A stretch of DNA of 35,792 bases from Cyanothece sp. BG0011 (GTDB taxonomy: Bacteria; Cyanobacteriota; Cyanobacteriia; Cyanobacteriales; Microcystaceae), in the NCBI RefSeq assembly GCF_003013815.1, contig NZ_PRLH01000052.1, positions 1 through 35,792 on the forward strand, read 5' to 3'. Of the stretch, positions 33,363 through 35,792 are shown piece after piece (position 1 is the first letter of the stretch; the number at the start of each line of letters is the position of its first letter). Position numbers and translations under genes: made by a program. The notes under the pieces were generated by a model that was not told where the DNA came from, made no database searches, and was given only the letters and a program-made list of their open reading frames with translations.

Positions 33363-33479
33363 AAGTTATTCCCTGAATAGCTATTTCTGATAAAAACTTT
33401 CAAAAATACGAGATAACCCCGTTGTTCTTGCTTTTTAAACCAAATAAGCTCTTAAACAGTATTAATTTATTTATCGTTT

Positions 33480-34883
33480 ATGAAGGTAGAAACAAGCATT
33501 TTAACTTTACCAAAAGTGGCTTTAGAAAACCGAAAAGAATTACCATCCCTTTCTGGTGTTTATTATGTTATCGATCAAAATAATATCATTTGGTACATTG
33601 GTCAGGCTAAAAACCTTCAATCTCGTTGGAAAAGCCAATCTCACCATAGACTATTTCAATTAAAATCACAGAAAAAAGTAAAATTTACTATTTATTATCG
33701 AACTCTCGAATCTTCAAAACTTAATGAGGTTGAACAAAAAGAGATTGCTAAGTATCATCCTCATTTAAACCAGACTAAAGTTAAACATCAAAAAGTTAGA
33801 CCAGCAGAAAGTTTACTACGAGAAACCCTAATTAAGTTTTCTGGTTATATCGTTGTATTAGGTGTTGAAGCACCGAGAGAATTAGATTCTAATTTAATTG
33901 AACAGTGTAGATATTATAGTGAACAATGGTGGGTACAAAAGAAAGCTTTAACCTCTAATGTCATCCATCTTGGTCTTGATGCCACTAAACTAAGTGAATT
34001 TGCCAATGAAGAAGTTGAGACTTTTGCTGGTTTAATTGATAGTCCTTTTAAAAGTAGAAAAAACTATTCTAATAAATGGCAACAACCCCCTGGAGCTATA
34101 AAGAATCCAAATATTGGTGTTGGACATTGTGCGCGTCTTTTTGTTAATGGTTTTGTTATTGAGATATCCGCAATCTATGGTATTAAAGACTTACTAATAA
34201 ATATTAATAATACGGCTTTAGCATCAGAAGATATTCCTAGTCTTAATCAAGAATCATTAAATCAACTTAAAAATAAATGGTTTAAAACTTTAGCTGGTAT
34301 TTATCCCATAGAAGAAGAGATTAAAGAAAAGCAAAAAAATTATCCTAGTAATTTAGTTCTTTCAAGATTACAACCTTATACAGAAAATCCTATTCCTGTT
34401 GTTTTTAAAGAAAATTTAGATAAGTCCACTTTAGTAAATGAGCTTCAAAAAATTAAAGATGATTATAAATCTGGAAAAAGAGGAATAGGTAGTCGCTCAA
34501 AAAAACAACAATTTAAAAATGAATATGAATTAACACAAGTAAACAAGAAAAAAACATTAGACACACAAAGTAATTTATTTCCTCTCTCTGCTATATCGAG
34601 TTGGTCTTCTAAATTACTTATGTATGTAGATCGTTTACCGTTATTCTCAGGAATCTATATCGTTGAAGTTGCTGTACATAGCCAACACTTTGTCTGGTAT
34701 GTTGGTCAAGCCAAAAATCTACGTTCTAGCTGGATAGGAGATAAACATCATCTTCATTCCCAACTAGATAGATGCAAAGAAACACTCTTTTACAGGGTTT
34801 ATTATCATGAGTTTCCTGAAGAACAATTAGATGAGAAACAACAGTATTATATAGATTTACTTGAGCCTATCCTTAATATTTAA
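33480..34883 (+). CDS. double GIY-YIG domain protein
   Basis: 467 residues. Domain 1 (about 22-100) has GVYYV (26-30), YIG (39-41), R49 in NLQSRW, E85 in NEVEQKEI and N97 in HPHLN, a complete GIY-YIG nuclease set. Domain 2 (about 387-467) has GIYIV (391-395) and YVG (407-409), but the Arg position is S417 and the Glu position Q454; only N466 remains. The 280 residues between are unrelated and unrecognised, with a basic stretch (KSGKRGIGSRSKKQQ). GIY-YIG enzymes cut DNA in repair, restriction and homing. Domain 2 is probably a binding domain. The gene lies next to the CRISPR array, but a link is not shown. No Shine-Dalgarno sequence is visible. Confidence 0.8.
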   Translation: MKVETSILTLPKVALENRKELPSLSGVYYVIDQNNIIWYIGQAKNLQSRWKSQSHHRLFQLKSQKKVKFTIYYRTLESSKLNEVEQKEIAKYHPHLNQTKVKHQKVRPAESLLRETLIKFSGYIVVLGVEAPRELDSNLIEQCRYYSEQWWVQKKALTSNVIHLGLDATKLSEFANEEVETFAGLIDSPFKSRKNYSNKWQQPPGAIKNPNIGVGHCARLFVNGFVIEISAIYGIKDLLININNTALASEDIPSLNQESLNQLKNKWFKTLAGIYPIEEEIKEKQKNYPSNLVLSRLQPYTENPIPVVFKENLDKSTLVNELQKIKDDYKSGKRGIGSRSKKQQFKNEYELTQVNKKKTLDTQSNLFPLSAISSWSSKLLMYVDRLPLFSGIYIVEVAVHSQHFVWYVGQAKNLRSSWIGDKHHLHSQLDRCKETLFYRVYYHEFPEEQLDEKQQYYIDLLEPILNI

Positions 34884-34990
34884 TATGGTAATTTTCTATT
34901 TTTAATAAAATAAATTTTTAATAAATTCCTAGGAATTCAGTTATTACCTCAGCCGTTTTTTTTATACATTCTTGAGCGGTAAATCTGACT

Positions 34991-35792
34991 GTAGGAATCC
35001 CCTCTCTAAGCATTACCAATAGTTGAAACCTAAGAATTAGTTTGGGTCTAGGGACTCCGTTGTAATGTTTCAATTCTTCATAGGGATTACTAATAGTTGA
35101 AACAACTGGATTAGTGGTGGCAACAGTAGTCCGTGGGGTTTCAATCCCTCATAGGGATTACTAATAGTTGAAACATATTTATATTCTGAATCATTACCTG
35201 TCACTCTATAAGTTTCAATCCCTCATAGGGATTACTAATAGTTGAAACTTTAGTTTTTACAAATCCATAATATCATACTAAAAAGTTTCAATCCCTCATA
35301 GGGATTACTAATAGTTGAAACATCAGGCGTGAGTACCTTTGCACTTTCCAGGTTCAGTTTCAATCCCTCATAGGGATTACTAATAGTTGAAACAAGATAA
35401 ACAAAGAATACCAAACAAAGCAGACTGGTTTCAATCCCTCATAGGGATTACTAATAGTTGAAACGATAGAAACTCATGACAAAAACAAATCTAAAGAAGT
35501 TTCAATCCCTCATAGGGATTACTAATAGTTGAAACATCATTGGGAATCAAACAACAATAAAGCAAGTCTAGTTTCAATCCCTCATAGGGATTACTAATAG
35601 TTGAAACTTAAGTTCAACAATTTGCTTTTGAAGATGGGATAAAATGTTTCAATCCCTCATAGGGATTACTAATAGTTGAAACTATTTAGTTCTTCTTCAA
35701 TCATTACGTCAAGGAAAGTTTCAATCCCTCATAGGGATTACTAATAGTTGAAACCCGGTTCCTCATCTTTCTCCCCTTCGCACAACCGTTTC
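34991..35792 (-). CRISPR. CRISPR array, ten intact 37-bp repeats, runs off the window
   Basis: Full repeats start at 35067, 35138, 35212, 35285, 35357, 35428, 35499, 35571, 35646 and 35718; another is cut at 35788. Spacers are 33-38 bp and all different. A degenerate repeat lies at 34991-35029, and the one at 35067 has CAATTCTTC instead of CAATCCCTC. Repeats begin GTTTCAATCCC and end TAGTTGAAAC on the plus strand. Read on the minus strand they end GGGATTGAAAC, the usual cyanobacterial crRNA handle, after an AATCCCT/AGGGATT stem. Together with the decay at the left end, this puts the leader to the right, outside the window. No cas gene is visible, so the type cannot be assigned. Confidence 0.96.

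Noticed and set aside
34884-34990. Region between the GIY-YIG gene and the first repeat as a CRISPR leader
   Set aside because: Repeats next to it are degenerate, which marks the old end of the array, and the crRNA handle fits minus-strand transcription.

Overview
The window looks like accessory DNA of a cyanobacterium, probably a plasmid or other secondary replicon of a Crocosphaera/Cyanothece-type unicellular strain. The evidence is the many HIP1 octamers (GCGATCGC), the A+T-rich codon use, cyanobacterial-type heptanucleotide repeats, a PEP-CTERM protein and Rep proteins of the cyanobacterial CyRepA1 kind. No rRNA, tRNA or core-metabolism cluster is visible.

Layout. Positions 1-2071 carry two toxin-antitoxin modules: RelE/HigB-HigA, then MntA-HepT with a small antitoxin-like protein in front. 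Positions 2077-8520 form a left replication block on the minus strand: a structured leader, a 1279-residue CyRepA1-type Rep, a hypothetical protein, and a telomere-resolvase (protelomerase)-like tyrosine recombinase. The first IS4-family element (8651-9826) follows, with a beheaded XRE regulator on one side and the first 25 codons of a type III-like restriction subunit on the other. Positions 9942-14337 hold the rest of that restriction-modification island: VapBC, a membrane protein, a large DNA methyltransferase, three 35-bp iterons and an XRE regulator. An IS200/IS605 element with divergent tnpB and tnpA (about 14380-16306) has landed on the regulator's 5' end.

Positions 16411-19449 are a decayed stretch: a remnant of a third resolvase gene, a frameshifted UbiA-type gene, a 37-residue membrane peptide, a RuvC-like protein lacking its first catalytic Asp, and a PEP-CTERM protein. 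Positions 19458-22589 encode a TOPRIM/SF3 primase-helicase. Positions 22590-26492 are mostly scar: an RHH regulator, a Cys-rich gene fused at a HIP1 site to a CyRepA1 fragment, the second (apparently identical) IS4 element, and the 3' end of a HepT-like gene.

Positions 26498-33278 form a right replication block: a second resolvase-like protein with an internal half-duplication, a small protein that copies one Rep domain, a second CyRepA1 Rep with the same N-terminal part but a different helicase, the same structured leader, and an RHH regulator. The window ends with a double GIY-YIG protein whose second domain looks dead, and the leader-distal end of a CRISPR array with no cas genes in view.

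Working model (inference). Both replication blocks pair a CyRepA1 Rep, expressed from a hairpin leader that hides its ribosome binding site, with a protelomerase-like recombinase. That combination would suit a linear replicon with hairpin ends, or a resolvase used for multimer resolution. Recombination between the Rep copies, IS4-associated deletions and junctions at HIP1 sites have shuffled the blocks.
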